A model generated the notes under the pieces. It worked only from the letters and a program-made list of their open reading frames with translations, had not been told where the DNA came from and ran no database searches. Shown here in pieces: positions 39,972 through 49,056 of a stretch of DNA of 64,000 bases (the stretch's first letter is position 1; each line of letters begins with the position of its first letter). The stretch is taken from the NCBI GenBank assembly GCA_001797335.1, contig MGPE01000006.1, positions 62,001 to 126,000 of the forward strand, written 5' to 3'. The position numbers and the translations under genes were made by a program. Origin of the DNA: Deltaproteobacteria bacterium GWA2_38_16. GTDB lineage: Bacteria > Bdellovibrionota > JACOXK01 > 2-02-FULL-40-11.

Positions 39972-40525
39972 AACGTTTTCCGATTTAAAAAGGTAATAAT
40001 GGTATCTCCATAAGGCCTAAAATCTACAATGTGAAGATTTTGCCATTCTTCCGCCACCGGTTCTCGCTTAGAATGCTGTACAATCACCAACGCTTCCTCC
40101 TTTAATAAAGGCAGGGTATCTATTTTTTGAAGCGTTTTAGAAATAAAATCATGCTCATAGGGTGGATCTAAAAAAATAACATCAAATTGATAATTTCTTT
40201 TTGCCAACGTATTTAAGGCAACATCTACTTTGGCAGGAAGAATGGTCACTCGATCTCTACAAAATTGGGTATTCCTTTTCAAATACTCAATAGATTGATG
40301 AGAATCATCCACAAAAACAACTTCTTCGGCTCCTCGACTTAATGCCTCAAGCCCAACGGTTCCAACTCCGGCAAATAAATCTAAAATTTTAGTTTCATAA
40401 AAGTCGATCCGATTGGCTAAAATATTAAAGAGATTTTCCCGAACCCGATCGGAAGTAGGCCGCACCCGGAGCGTTCGAGGGGAAACAAGATTTCGTCCAC
40501 TAAATTCTCCACCCACTATTCTCAT
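39968..40525 (-). CDS. rsmD: 16S rRNA (guanine966-N2)-methyltransferase
   Basis: A 185-residue Rossmann methyltransferase. It begins MRIVGGEFSGRNL and RPTSDRVRENLFNIL, typical of RsmD, with SAM motif ILDLFAGVGTVGLEALSRGA and catalytic DVIFLDPPYEHD. It should methylate G966 in assembled 30S subunits. Overlaps coaD and the aldolase gene by four bases each. Confidence 0.93.
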   Translation of the reverse strand: MRIVGGEFSGRNLVSPRTLRVRPTSDRVRENLFNILANRIDFYETKILDLFAGVGTVGLEALSRGAEEVVFVDDSHQSIEYLKRNTQFCRDRVTILPAKVDVALNTLAKRNYQFDVIFLDPPYEHDFISKTLQKIDTLPLLKEEALVIVQHSKREPVAEEWQNLHIVDFRPYGDTIITFLNRKTL

Positions 40526-41583
40526 GATAACTTCTTTGCTAATAGGCTAGCGCTTCCTTTTGCATTAAAGGCTCGAATAAAGGCTTTGGCTTCTTTATAG
40601 GCTTGCTCCGTACATTTATCGGTATATTTTTGGGGAATAGAATTAATTTCTTCTAAAAATGGCTTGGTTGCCATTTTAATATTTTGGTTATTTTCTTGGG
40701 CCCATTTTTTCATACGCTCCATCAGCTCTTCTGGCAAACATGCATGGGCTACATTTTGCCAATTGGTCCCCACATTTCCCTTTCGAATACCATGAAATCT
40801 AAATTGATCTAATAAATTTACAGGCGTTCCCGTAATTCCATGCTGCGCAATGCTCACTCCATAGGGTTTCACAGCCTCATAAATTTCTTTCGTACGCTTT
40901 AAATCAATATGAACTTCTTCTCCAGCTCGATAATTCCCATGCTTAGAACCATTATAAACTGCCAATAAACTGGGTTTAATCCCATTTTTATGAAGTCCCG
41001 AAATAAATTCCACAGATTCTTCGACGGTAGACAACCTTCCTTCTTTTCCCACATGGGTAATTTCTCCCACTTCCACTTCAAGCCCCACGTCTTCTTTCAT
41101 CAAAGGCTTGGCAAGCTCTGTGGTAATTTTTGTATTATCTGGAATTTCATTAAAAGAAGCATCTATACAAAAGGAAGTAAACCCTGCTTTTAGTTCGGCA
41201 TCAATTAATTTTCGAGAAGACTCGATTTCTTCTTTAGACTGATTTTTAACCGTAATGTGATCTCCATGAATAAAGAAAGGCTTGGTAAACCCCCCTTTTT
41301 CGGCGTAGTGAATCAGCATTTCCCAAAAAGATTTTGGGGTAAAACCCGTATATCCTCCTTCTAGTCCTCCTTCAGATTTAGCAATTTCAAAAGCAACAAC
41401 GGCATCTTCTTCCTGTGCCGCCTTCATAATACCAGCAACCACGTGTTTAATTCGGATATTACAAGCCATAACAATCATGGGTTCTTCTTTTAAAGCATCC
41501 AAAATGGTTTTGGAGCTCAATAAACAGACTTTTGAAGTGGCTTCTAACTTATTTCTGACATGTCGGGGTCTAAGATCTAGCAT
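40522..41583 (-). CDS. Class II aldolase family protein (FBP-aldolase-like)
   Basis: A 353-residue zinc-dependent aldolase-type barrel. Zinc ligands are visible in FIHGDHITVKN, GLEVEVGEI, AVYNGSKHGNY and GVSIAQHGITGTP. A long C-terminal helical extension follows. It differs from standard FbaA in its motif context, so it could be a fructose-bisphosphate aldolase of a variant group or act on a related sugar phosphate. First gene of the run with rsmD, coaD and the aminotransferase. Confidence 0.75.
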   Translation of the reverse strand: MLDLRPRHVRNKLEATSKVCLLSSKTILDALKEEPMIVMACNIRIKHVVAGIMKAAQEEDAVVAFEIAKSEGGLEGGYTGFTPKSFWEMLIHYAEKGGFTKPFFIHGDHITVKNQSKEEIESSRKLIDAELKAGFTSFCIDASFNEIPDNTKITTELAKPLMKEDVGLEVEVGEITHVGKEGRLSTVEESVEFISGLHKNGIKPSLLAVYNGSKHGNYRAGEEVHIDLKRTKEIYEAVKPYGVSIAQHGITGTPVNLLDQFRFHGIRKGNVGTNWQNVAHACLPEELMERMKKWAQENNQNIKMATKPFLEEINSIPQKYTDKCTEQAYKEAKAFIRAFNAKGSASLLAKKLS

Positions 41584-41657
41584 ATAAATTCTCCTTTTTT
41601 TATTAAAATCGAGGGAAAAATATCATGCCAAAACTCAAAAATCAAGGAAAGGAATAA

Positions 41658-41930
41658 CTACTTGGAGCAAACAAGATGCTGAAACTTTAAACACTCATCC
41701 ATCGTATCAAATAAAATCTCACTAGAAATTTTTTTATTCCAAAGAGATAAAATAATTTTAGAGTCATTTTTTCTAACTGTTTGGCATTCTTCACAATAGA
41801 CTGGTTCTTCTGAAAAAAAGTTTTCATATAAGAATGCCATCCCCCCATTTCCAACTTCATGGCCAGCCCATATTTTAGGTAAAAAATAAAAGATCATCCC
41901 TAAACATAAAATAACCATCATACGTTTCAT
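41658..41930 (-). CDS. Small exported protein beside TIGR02147 regulator
   Basis: A 90-residue protein with a signal peptide (MMVILCLGMIFYFLPKIWA) and four Cys in the mature part (YCEEC, DECLKF, LVCSK). The ATG behind AAAGGAGG overlaps the regulator stop (ATGA). The opening HEVGNGGMAFLYEN is shared in my memory with short secreted proteins of Bdellovibrio-like genomes, not an established family. It is probably co-expressed with and controlled by the upstream regulator. Confidence 0.6.
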   Translation of the reverse strand: MKRMMVILCLGMIFYFLPKIWAGHEVGNGGMAFLYENFFSEEPVYCEECQTVRKNDSKIILSLWNKKISSEILFDTMDECLKFQHLVCSK

Positions 41931-42730
41931 GGCCCCTCCTTTTTCCCCATATTGAAAAACTGAACAGATAAACAATATAGCTTATTTTTATTTTTCGATC
42001 GACTGAGCTTCTTACAAAATTGCCGACGAAATTCTTTAATCCATATCTTTGCTTGGGGTAATTTATACTCATCAATGGCCATCAAAATAGAAGAATAATC
42101 TCTCTCCCCAACAGGTTGCAGGTATAACGCCGAAAGAGCCTTTTCTAAAATTTTCCGATGAAATTGTTTAATCGCCGAAGAAGGAACTCCACTGGGAGAA
42201 GCCACAAATTCGTTCTTGGCCACAAATCGACCATTTTTCTCTTCTAGCATCCCCATTTTTTTGAGCCGATCAATGGCAAGCTCTGCTTGAATTTTTTGAA
42301 TCCCTAAAGTCTTTGCAATCCACTCCACGTCACTTTTAAATGTAGATAGATAGGTCAATTCTAAAATAGCAAAGTGGTGCCAGTCAGAAACCAGCCGAAA
42401 TGAATCCATCTTAAGCGTTTGAAAATCATTGTTTTTATTAATCTTTTTTAATTCTTGATGAGCCATTTTACGTTGAGCTCGACTCCTGGCGTGTTGACTT
42501 TCAACCAGTGTGCAAAAAAAAGATTTTTCTTCTTCATTATAACCAAGTCGTTCAGCAATTTTTGCTGACGCCTCTTTAGAAAGACCACTTTTATAATTTA
42601 AAACATCGCTCAAACGGGGAGCCCCTAGGTTTAGATCACGGGCAAAGGCTCTTAGAGAATAATGCGAATTTCTACGACAACGTTCTTCGTATTCTGAAGC
42701 AAGAAGGTCTCTATAATCTCTAGTTTGCAT
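41927..42730 (-). CDS. TIGR02147-family putative regulator
   Basis: A 267-residue protein starting with DYRDLLASEYEERCRRNSHY and SLRAFARDLNLGAPRLSDVL, followed by GLSKEASAKIAERLGYNEEE: the N-terminal HTH-like part of TIGR02147, a family concentrated in Fibrobacter and Bdellovibrio-type bacteria. Middle winged-helix region QAELAIDRLKKMGMLEEKNG, then AIKQFHRKILEKALSALY. Family members are thought to be transcription regulators. Translationally coupled to the small exported protein. Confidence 0.8.
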   Translation of the reverse strand: MQTRDYRDLLASEYEERCRRNSHYSLRAFARDLNLGAPRLSDVLNYKSGLSKEASAKIAERLGYNEEEKSFFCTLVESQHARSRAQRKMAHQELKKINKNNDFQTLKMDSFRLVSDWHHFAILELTYLSTFKSDVEWIAKTLGIQKIQAELAIDRLKKMGMLEEKNGRFVAKNEFVASPSGVPSSAIKQFHRKILEKALSALYLQPVGERDYSSILMAIDEYKLPQAKIWIKEFRRQFCKKLSRSKNKNKLYCLSVQFFNMGKKEGP

Positions 42731-42907
42731 GGAGGGACGTTATACAGGCAAAACCTCATTTTGTCAAAATATCCCAGAACAGGATGTTCAGTGAAATTCT
42801 GCGAGCAGATTTTAACAATTTTAGCCAATTTTTGACTCGGAGCTCTTGATCCTTTCTCTTTCTTCATATATTTATGCAGCCTCCCTTTTAAAAACATAGG
42901 AGGATAT

Positions 42908-43372
42908 ATGAAAAAAATATCGTACTTTTTAGTCGCAATGAGCGTAGGAGCATTCTTTCTTTCTCCTTACAACACAGATGCTGCCCCACAAAAAAAGAAG
43001 GTTGTTACTGTTCAATGTAGCCCCTTGTTTAGTAGAGCAGGAGGAAATTTTGCAACCGTTACAGGAAAAATTTCACTAAAACTGATCAACAATGGAGCCT
43101 ACGTTGGGCAAGGCAATCTTTCTATTTCTGTTTCTCAAGGTGGGATCAGAAATGGCGGCATCATCCTCGAAGAAAAGGATATTCCTGTTGAAGCTTATTT
43201 TGATGATATTCTTCTTCCAACACTTCAAGCAGTACCAGCCAGAGGAGTAAATTCAAAAATTTCTACATTTTTTCTATTCCAAAAAAATCCAGAAGCGGAA
43301 AAACCTCTGTATAGCAGAATCGAAACCAAAGATAATGAAGTTTACGAAACCGACTGTGAGTTAAAATATTAG
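42908..43372 (+). CDS. Small exported beta-rich protein
   Basis: A 154-residue protein with a signal peptide (KKISYFLVAMSVGAFFLS) and two mature Cys (VQCS, TDCEL). RBS AGGAGG is eight bases before the ATG; a CCTCC shortly upstream could pair with it and mask it in the mRNA. Mature part is strand-rich (GQGNLSISVSQGGIRNGGII). No family recognised. Confidence 0.6.
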   Translation: MKKISYFLVAMSVGAFFLSPYNTDAAPQKKKVVTVQCSPLFSRAGGNFATVTGKISLKLINNGAYVGQGNLSISVSQGGIRNGGIILEEKDIPVEAYFDDILLPTLQAVPARGVNSKISTFFLFQKNPEAEKPLYSRIETKDNEVYETDCELKY

Positions 43373-43396
43373 TATTTTAAGGTAGAATTTCGCGAT

Positions 43397-43585
43397 TTAT
43401 GGTTTTCTTTTAGCTTTTTTCTTTTGGCCTTGAGAAAGCTCAAATATATGGAACCGATCGGCCATGGGACTGAGCAAATTCTTAATAACTTCGCTCATCT
43501 TAGCAAGCTGGGTAGCAGAATGGGCCACATGCTTGGGAACCGCCTTTTTAGGGGTTTTTAGCTTTGTCCGACCTTGCGTTTTCAT
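43397..43585 (-). CDS. Small basic protein, hypothetical
   Basis: A 62-residue frame with Lys/Arg-rich ends (KTQGRTKLKTPKKAVPKHVA and QKKKAKRKP) and a helical middle SATQLAKMSEVIKNLL. AGAGGT precedes the ATG. The composition resembles nucleic-acid-binding tails, but with a short length and no homolog I recall it may be spurious. Confidence 0.4.
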   Translation of the reverse strand: MKTQGRTKLKTPKKAVPKHVAHSATQLAKMSEVIKNLLSPMADRFHIFELSQGQKKKAKRKP

Positions 43586-43800
43586 CAATTACCTCTAACT
43601 ACTCTATCGGCAAGTGCTTATATAAGCTTTAATGCAATTTTTTGTAGATATTTTAAAATTGCTGGACTATAGTTTCCCTTATCTTTTGTACATGAGGAAG
43701 TACTACCTGACTTAGTTTTTTATCTTTTTACGCAGTACCAAAAATTTGATTGGCAAAGTAGGTCTTTGGATCTGATTTGTCGGTTTTGAGGTATTGACCC

Positions 43801-46707
43801 TTGCAGTACTCCGAGGCAGAGCTCGCAACGGAGGCATTGGGAAAGATAGAAAGAAGTCCCAAAGTAGTAGATGTTCCCAGTGTTTCCGACAGTAGTTTTT
43901 CGTGTGGGTTTGAAAGTCAACTCACCCTTGACTTAAAGTCTTGTCAAAAAATTGAAACAGGAGAAATCTGCTCTCCCCTCCACATCGATGCCATTAAAAA
44001 AGATTTCCCGTACGCCTTAAAAAGCTTAATTCACTGTATTTCAGAAGATGTAGAAGCCCAAAAAGAAACAATTCTTTCCATGAATCAAAGCCGGAAAAAA
44101 ACCATTGCCCAGGAACTTGAAAATATTACCTCTGAACTTAATCAATTTAAACCCATCAAATCCATTCTTCCCGAAAAATTAGATGAAATAGTCTATGCTT
44201 CTTATGATTCTGTCCCGGGTCGAGGTATGATGGTTTTCTGCTCCAGGGTTGCTTATTTCACCACCATTCGGCTCATGCTCATTCACTATTGGAAAAATAT
44301 GGGTCTTATCGATGCCACCGAACGAAATCCCTATAAAGAACCCAATCTTACAATCAATCAGGTTTTAAATAAATCCTGTACAAACCTGATTAAAGAAAAA
44401 CATAATTGGCTTTTTGCCAAACAAAGCAATTATTCCTGGTACAAGCTTAGTTTTGATACCTTAAACGAAATTGAAGATATTTTATCTCACTGGGAATTTA
44501 GTGAAGAATCCATTAGCTTACTTTCCTTAGTTTATGAACGTTATCTGGATGAGAACCGTTTGCAAAAATATTCTCATTATACCCCTCCCCTTTTAGTTCA
44601 GTTTATTTGGGACATCTTGCTCTCTCATTCAAAAGATCCAAGCCTCTTTAGAATGATGGGGAAAAACCGTGTGCCTAAACTTATTTTTGATCCTACGATG
44701 GGCTCTGGAAACTTTTTGGCGGAAGCTGCCCAACGAATGAAAGAGGAATTAAAAGTAGAGGAAGATCCTAAAAAAGAATTTAAAGAATGTAGCCAAGCTT
44801 TAAGTACAGGCCTTTTTGGATGCGATATCGATTCTTTTGCACACTTTTTTTCTGAAATAAAAATGCTTTGGCTTATGTCTAGCTGGAATAAAAAAGCCCA
44901 AAGCTTAAATCTTTTGCCTCACCAAAGAGCTTCACTGTCACTTTCTATTATTCATCAAAATGCTTTAAAGCTCTATCATGATACTCAACTCAATATCATT
45001 AATACGGAAGCAGAACCTGATCTTTCTTTGGATAGCAAATTTGGGGTGATGCCCTTAGAAGGCCACCTAAAATCAATTCATTCCAAAATTAAACTCTTAG
45101 AAAAATTTGATTATTGTATTGGATGCCCTCCAGAACAAATTTTAAAAGAACAACGAGAGTTCATGAAAGAACTCATTCAAAAAATTCCTTTTTGGAAACA
45201 ATATTATGAGTCAAATCTTCTATATTCCTCCTGGTTTTTTGTTTTAGGGATTTCAAAATTGAGAGAAGGTGGGCAATTGACGTTTATTACACAAACCTAT
45301 TGGCCCACAGAAGAAGGTGCCTCTAGGCTCAGACGGTATGTCCTGGATCACTGCAAAGTCATCGCCATGATTGATTTGGGAGACACCACTCCTTTTCCTC
45401 GATATATTACTCTTTTAGAAAAATGTTCCAGCAAAGAAGAAAGAGACAGCCATAAAATAAAAATTATTAAGGCGCACCCTCTAGAACAAGCCGCAGACAC
45501 TTCTTTTATCTTTGGGAAAATTGCCTCTAAGGCAAAACTTATTGATAAACCCGGAAAAATTTATTCTGACGATGACATAGACATTTTCTTTAGTGGGGTT
45601 AACCAAGCAGAGCTCGATGAAAAACCCTGGCAACAAATTTATGACACAGGGTTTAGTCAAATCCTAAAGCAAATTTTATCTTTTAAAACAACTCTTACCT
45701 ATTTTTGTTCTATTGAAGAAAATGAGGAACCTTCTAAAGAAACTCAAAGCTTAATGACTCCCGAAACTTCTCTTAAAAATCAATTTAGTCTTTATGAAAA
45801 AAGAGAAGAAACTGGAAATCTGATTATTCTAAACCCAAAACCTATTTGCAAAGAATCCCCCTATTATCTTTTGACACTCTTAAATTCCCCAGTGCTCAAT
45901 TTTTGGTATACCCATAATGGAAATAAAAAGAATGGGAAAAAATTCTTTGACCCTGCTTCTTTAAAAATGATTCCTATCCGACCTATCAGTTTTTCTAAAC
46001 CCATAGATCCTTCTATCCACAGTGAAAAAATGGCTCAACTGGAGTCTGCACTTAAAAAACTAGATCCAGGTTATTTACTGGCCAATTTAAGTTTAGAGCT
46101 CACTCATGGAAGAGAAGAAATAGTGCACGATGCCCTTGTCATGATGCAAAAAGAAATTTTATCTATTGAAAAAACACTTCGACGATACGATGACTTTTTT
46201 AAAGAAAAATTAAGCACTTTATTGGAAGCTCCCACAACCCTTCCCTATTCCATTCAGCAATTTAGAAACGTCTATCCTCACGAAAAACAGTGCCCCTTAA
46301 AAGACCACAAAAAAGTATTTATTCAAAAAGAAGCAACCCTTCTTTCTGATCAATTCTGTCTCACTCAATTTAAGCGGGAAGCAGGAGTTAAAAATGAAGG
46401 AGAACATTTAAGCCTTATTTCTAAAGATAATAAAATAATTTGTCTTTATGCTGAAAAAGAAATTTTAGATCTCATTGAGTATGATCTCAAAAATCAAATT
46501 CATAATTTTTTTGATGAAATTGAATCTTCAATTTATTTACCCAAAGATTTTTCTGATTTTGAAGGATTTAAACAAGAAGTAATTGGCCATTGTTTAAATC
46601 TTAAATCCAAACAAATTCAAATCTCAAAAATATGCCACAAACTTATCTACATGCTCTACGGATTTACCGAAGAAATATCTATCCAAATGATGGATGCTGG
46701 CTACTGA
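43801..46707 (+). CDS. N6-adenine-methylase-like protein with altered catalytic motif
   Basis: A 968-residue protein with the architecture of large Type I/IIG adenine methyltransferases. A helical N-terminus is followed by KYSHYTPPLLVQFIWD, SAM motif I FDPTMGSGNFLAEAA (about 297-311), FGCDIDSFA, and C-terminal target-recognition-like regions with LLNSPVLNFWYTH and KMIPIRPI. The catalytic motif IV, normally NPPY/F, reads GCPPEQ (441-446), so both Asn and aromatic are replaced. No restriction or specificity gene is adjacent. It may be a non-methylating DNA-binding derivative. The start (TTG) is uncertain; GGAGG lies shortly after it. The 3' end overlaps the convergent HEAT gene by seven bases. 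Confidence 0.75.
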   Translation: MQYSEAELATEALGKIERSPKVVDVPSVSDSSFSCGFESQLTLDLKSCQKIETGEICSPLHIDAIKKDFPYALKSLIHCISEDVEAQKETILSMNQSRKKTIAQELENITSELNQFKPIKSILPEKLDEIVYASYDSVPGRGMMVFCSRVAYFTTIRLMLIHYWKNMGLIDATERNPYKEPNLTINQVLNKSCTNLIKEKHNWLFAKQSNYSWYKLSFDTLNEIEDILSHWEFSEESISLLSLVYERYLDENRLQKYSHYTPPLLVQFIWDILLSHSKDPSLFRMMGKNRVPKLIFDPTMGSGNFLAEAAQRMKEELKVEEDPKKEFKECSQALSTGLFGCDIDSFAHFFSEIKMLWLMSSWNKKAQSLNLLPHQRASLSLSIIHQNALKLYHDTQLNIINTEAEPDLSLDSKFGVMPLEGHLKSIHSKIKLLEKFDYCIGCPPEQILKEQREFMKELIQKIPFWKQYYESNLLYSSWFFVLGISKLREGGQLTFITQTYWPTEEGASRLRRYVLDHCKVIAMIDLGDTTPFPRYITLLEKCSSKEERDSHKIKIIKAHPLEQAADTSFIFGKIASKAKLIDKPGKIYSDDDIDIFFSGVNQAELDEKPWQQIYDTGFSQILKQILSFKTTLTYFCSIEENEEPSKETQSLMTPETSLKNQFSLYEKREETGNLIILNPKPICKESPYYLLTLLNSPVLNFWYTHNGNKKNGKKFFDPASLKMIPIRPISFSKPIDPSIHSEKMAQLESALKKLDPGYLLANLSLELTHGREEIVHDALVMMQKEILSIEKTLRRYDDFFKEKLSTLLEAPTTLPYSIQQFRNVYPHEKQCPLKDHKKVFIQKEATLLSDQFCLTQFKREAGVKNEGEHLSLISKDNKIICLYAEKEILDLIEYDLKNQIHNFFDEIESSIYLPKDFSDFEGFKQEVIGHCLNLKSKQIQISKICHKLIYMLYGFTEEISIQMMDAGY

Positions 46708-48758
46708 ATCGCATCTAAAACGGTTGAAGCAAATTCTTTCACCCCTGGGTTATTAGAATTTTCCAATGGTTTTAAAAAGGCGATGGTTTTTAAATCCCCT
46801 TTTAATAATCCAAAACGCTGCCCCAAGGCCACGTCTTCTAAAGCAATATCAAAAATATCAAATCCAAAACGGCTATCTTCATAAAAACAAACAACCTTCT
46901 TTACCGTTTCTCTTAAAACCTCTTTATGGTCGTAGTTTGTGGCAAGCTCAATCAAAATTCTTCTTTTTTGTGATCCCAAAGACACTTCTTCAAATAAAAC
47001 AAGTAACTCCTGGGCTGCTTTTAAATCCTTCGTTTTAGCTAAACAAGAAAGCGCCTCTAGGCGCACAGCCATGGCTTCTTTTTCAACCATTCTCCACAAC
47101 ATGTTTTTTAGCGATGCTAGATCTGAAAAAGAAGTTCTTAATTGATTGAGCAATAAAATTTTAACCTCGTCTGAGATCGGTAATTTGGGCATCTCTACCA
47201 AACGAACCAATTCAAATAAAATACCCGGTTCTTGCCCCTGGGCTAATGCCACAGCTGCTGCCGTATGAACCTCTAAAATAGGATTGGCTAAATAAGGGCG
47301 CATCACTAAAGCAATATCTTCACTCCAAGACAATTTTGAAAAGGCAATGATGATTTGAACCAACGTTTCTTCATTGCTCGTTTTGGCTAAAGACGTTAAA
47401 GCCTTCACCAATGTCTCTTGCCTTGCAACATCTGTTCTAGCGCACAATAGCAATTCTGAAACTACGGCTTTAAAAAGTTCTGTATCTGAACTATCCAAGC
47501 GAAAAAGAGTGGTCACTAAAATTTTAAATGCTTGCGGAGTATTTAAATGCCCTAACGACCGAATAAATCCAATTTTTTGAGCTGCTGTTTTTGTCGATAA
47601 AGACAAAACACCCTCTAGTTCTGCTTCTCCTCGATAGCATAAAAGAGCTACCAGCGTTTCTATAGATCTTTCAAATTCTTTATCTCCTGGAAAGAAAAGA
47701 CGTGATCGCATGAGTTCTGTATCTAAGGCCACGGCCATTTGAGGAGATACCAGGGCTGTTTTTTTAAAATGCTCCACTACATACTCACGAAAACGATTAT
47801 TTTTAGTAGAAAAAAGTTCTCGAAGCACTTTGGCCGGTAAAATTTCTGGAACCCCTGCCACTTGTGCTCCAGAAAAATGACGCAAAAGCTGATGGAAAGC
47901 TACCTTTTGATTTTCTAATGCCCCAAATCGGACTTGAGCTAATAAAAAATCTAGCTCTATCCCCACAATGTGGTTGGAGACCAGAGAAAAACTGTAGCCT
48001 CCCATCAGCTGATTTAGTTCGGTAAGCGATTGAAGATAAGACTCCACTGCCGAACTATCTCCACCTTCTGGAAAAATTTTTCTAAGCCTTCGAACTCCTT
48101 GTTGAAGTTTTGCGTTAGCTTCATTTAAAAGAATTTCAATTTCACCTCTGGCTTGAGGAGAAATATTTTTTACCTGTTGAGCCCCACTAAAAGCATGTTC
48201 TAATTCTTTTAAAGCACCATTAATTTCTTCAATCCCTGGCACTTTTCCAGGATGGTCCCGAAGACCTTCCAATACGCGACTAATTTCTTGTTTATAATAT
48301 TGTAAAAGATGGTCATGGGCAGCAGTTTGGGTTACCAAAGATCCCAATTCTCCTTCTATTATTTTTACAACAGGCGCATGATTGGCTACTGCACTTTCGG
48401 CTGCCATAAAAGATTTTAAAATATCTTCCCATTGAGCATTTTGCCGAGAAAGAATCACCGCCATGTCTGTTCCTTCAATCAACCGAAGTGCTTTTTGGGG
48501 GGTTGCTAAATTTTCTCGGACAGAAGCGACAATATGCGGATCATAGGATTTTTCAGCCAAAATGGTTTTAATAGCAGCTTCTCTTTCTGCCTCCCATCCC
48601 ACATAGGCAATCACTCGGTTGGGCTCTCTGGGAACTTTCTTTAAAATTTGTCCCATAACCTTAGATGCAAATTCAAAATAAGGGTTGGCAAAAGAAGTAG
48701 TGGTAAAACTAAGAACAACAATAACGATCCCAAAAAGGGTAAATATATGTTTTTTCAT
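46701..48758 (-). CDS. Exported HEAT-repeat protein
   Basis: About 685 residues, with a signal peptide (KKHIFTLFGIVIVVLSFTTT) and an all-helical mature part. The C-terminal half has HEAT-type repeats (LEVHTAAAVALAQG, MAVRLEALSCLAKTKDLKAA, GVKEFASTVLDAI). An N-terminal region with long helices and LTELNQLMGG follows the signal. AGGTGA lies five bases before the chosen ATG; a GTG three codons upstream is possible. It likely acts as periplasmic scaffold. Unknown partner. Confidence 0.7.
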   Translation of the reverse strand: MKKHIFTLFGIVIVVLSFTTTSFANPYFEFASKVMGQILKKVPREPNRVIAYVGWEAEREAAIKTILAEKSYDPHIVASVRENLATPQKALRLIEGTDMAVILSRQNAQWEDILKSFMAAESAVANHAPVVKIIEGELGSLVTQTAAHDHLLQYYKQEISRVLEGLRDHPGKVPGIEEINGALKELEHAFSGAQQVKNISPQARGEIEILLNEANAKLQQGVRRLRKIFPEGGDSSAVESYLQSLTELNQLMGGYSFSLVSNHIVGIELDFLLAQVRFGALENQKVAFHQLLRHFSGAQVAGVPEILPAKVLRELFSTKNNRFREYVVEHFKKTALVSPQMAVALDTELMRSRLFFPGDKEFERSIETLVALLCYRGEAELEGVLSLSTKTAAQKIGFIRSLGHLNTPQAFKILVTTLFRLDSSDTELFKAVVSELLLCARTDVARQETLVKALTSLAKTSNEETLVQIIIAFSKLSWSEDIALVMRPYLANPILEVHTAAAVALAQGQEPGILFELVRLVEMPKLPISDEVKILLLNQLRTSFSDLASLKNMLWRMVEKEAMAVRLEALSCLAKTKDLKAAQELLVLFEEVSLGSQKRRILIELATNYDHKEVLRETVKKVVCFYEDSRFGFDIFDIALEDVALGQRFGLLKGDLKTIAFLKPLENSNNPGVKEFASTVLDAIQ

Positions 48759-48883
48759 GAGGTTCACCTAAAGCAAAGGGCATGCCAAAATAAAAACTAA
48801 ATTATTAAGTAATTTCAATAGCTTATATAATATTTATTTGCTTAAAAAATAGGCTAAATTTAACCCCTGTCAAAGGACTTAAC

Positions 48884-49051
48884 ATGTCAGATAAAAAATC
48901 TATTTTTTACACGCTTAAATGTGGATCTTCTTTACAAAGTTACAAATATCGACACTTTAGACATAAAAAGGAGTCGCACTTCATTTATAACCAATTGATA
49001 TTGCTTATTTTTTTAATCTATGAGCTGGCATTTAATTTGCATATTCTCTAG
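48884..49051 (+). CDS. Possible 55-residue small membrane protein
   Basis: A short frame starting with ATG eight bases after AAAGGA and ending five bases before the ATG of the 1148-residue protein. It has a basic half (YKYRHFRHKKESH) and a hydrophobic end (NQLILLIFLIYELAF). The following gene has no RBS of its own, so coupled translation from this frame would explain its start. Weak evidence otherwise. Confidence 0.3.
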   Translation: MSDKKSIFYTLKCGSSLQSYKYRHFRHKKESHFIYNQLILLIFLIYELAFNLHIL

Positions 49052-49056
49052 GCACT

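Noticed and set aside
38302-41583. Special biosynthetic cluster around the aminotransferase and aldolase
   Set aside because: rsmD-coaD is a common housekeeping pair and the others are central metabolic enzymes; ordinary operon.
42652-42897. Small minus-strand frame upstream of the TIGR02147 gene
   Set aside because: It overlaps the regulator N-terminus in another frame and shows no domain or RBS; it is considered a shadow.
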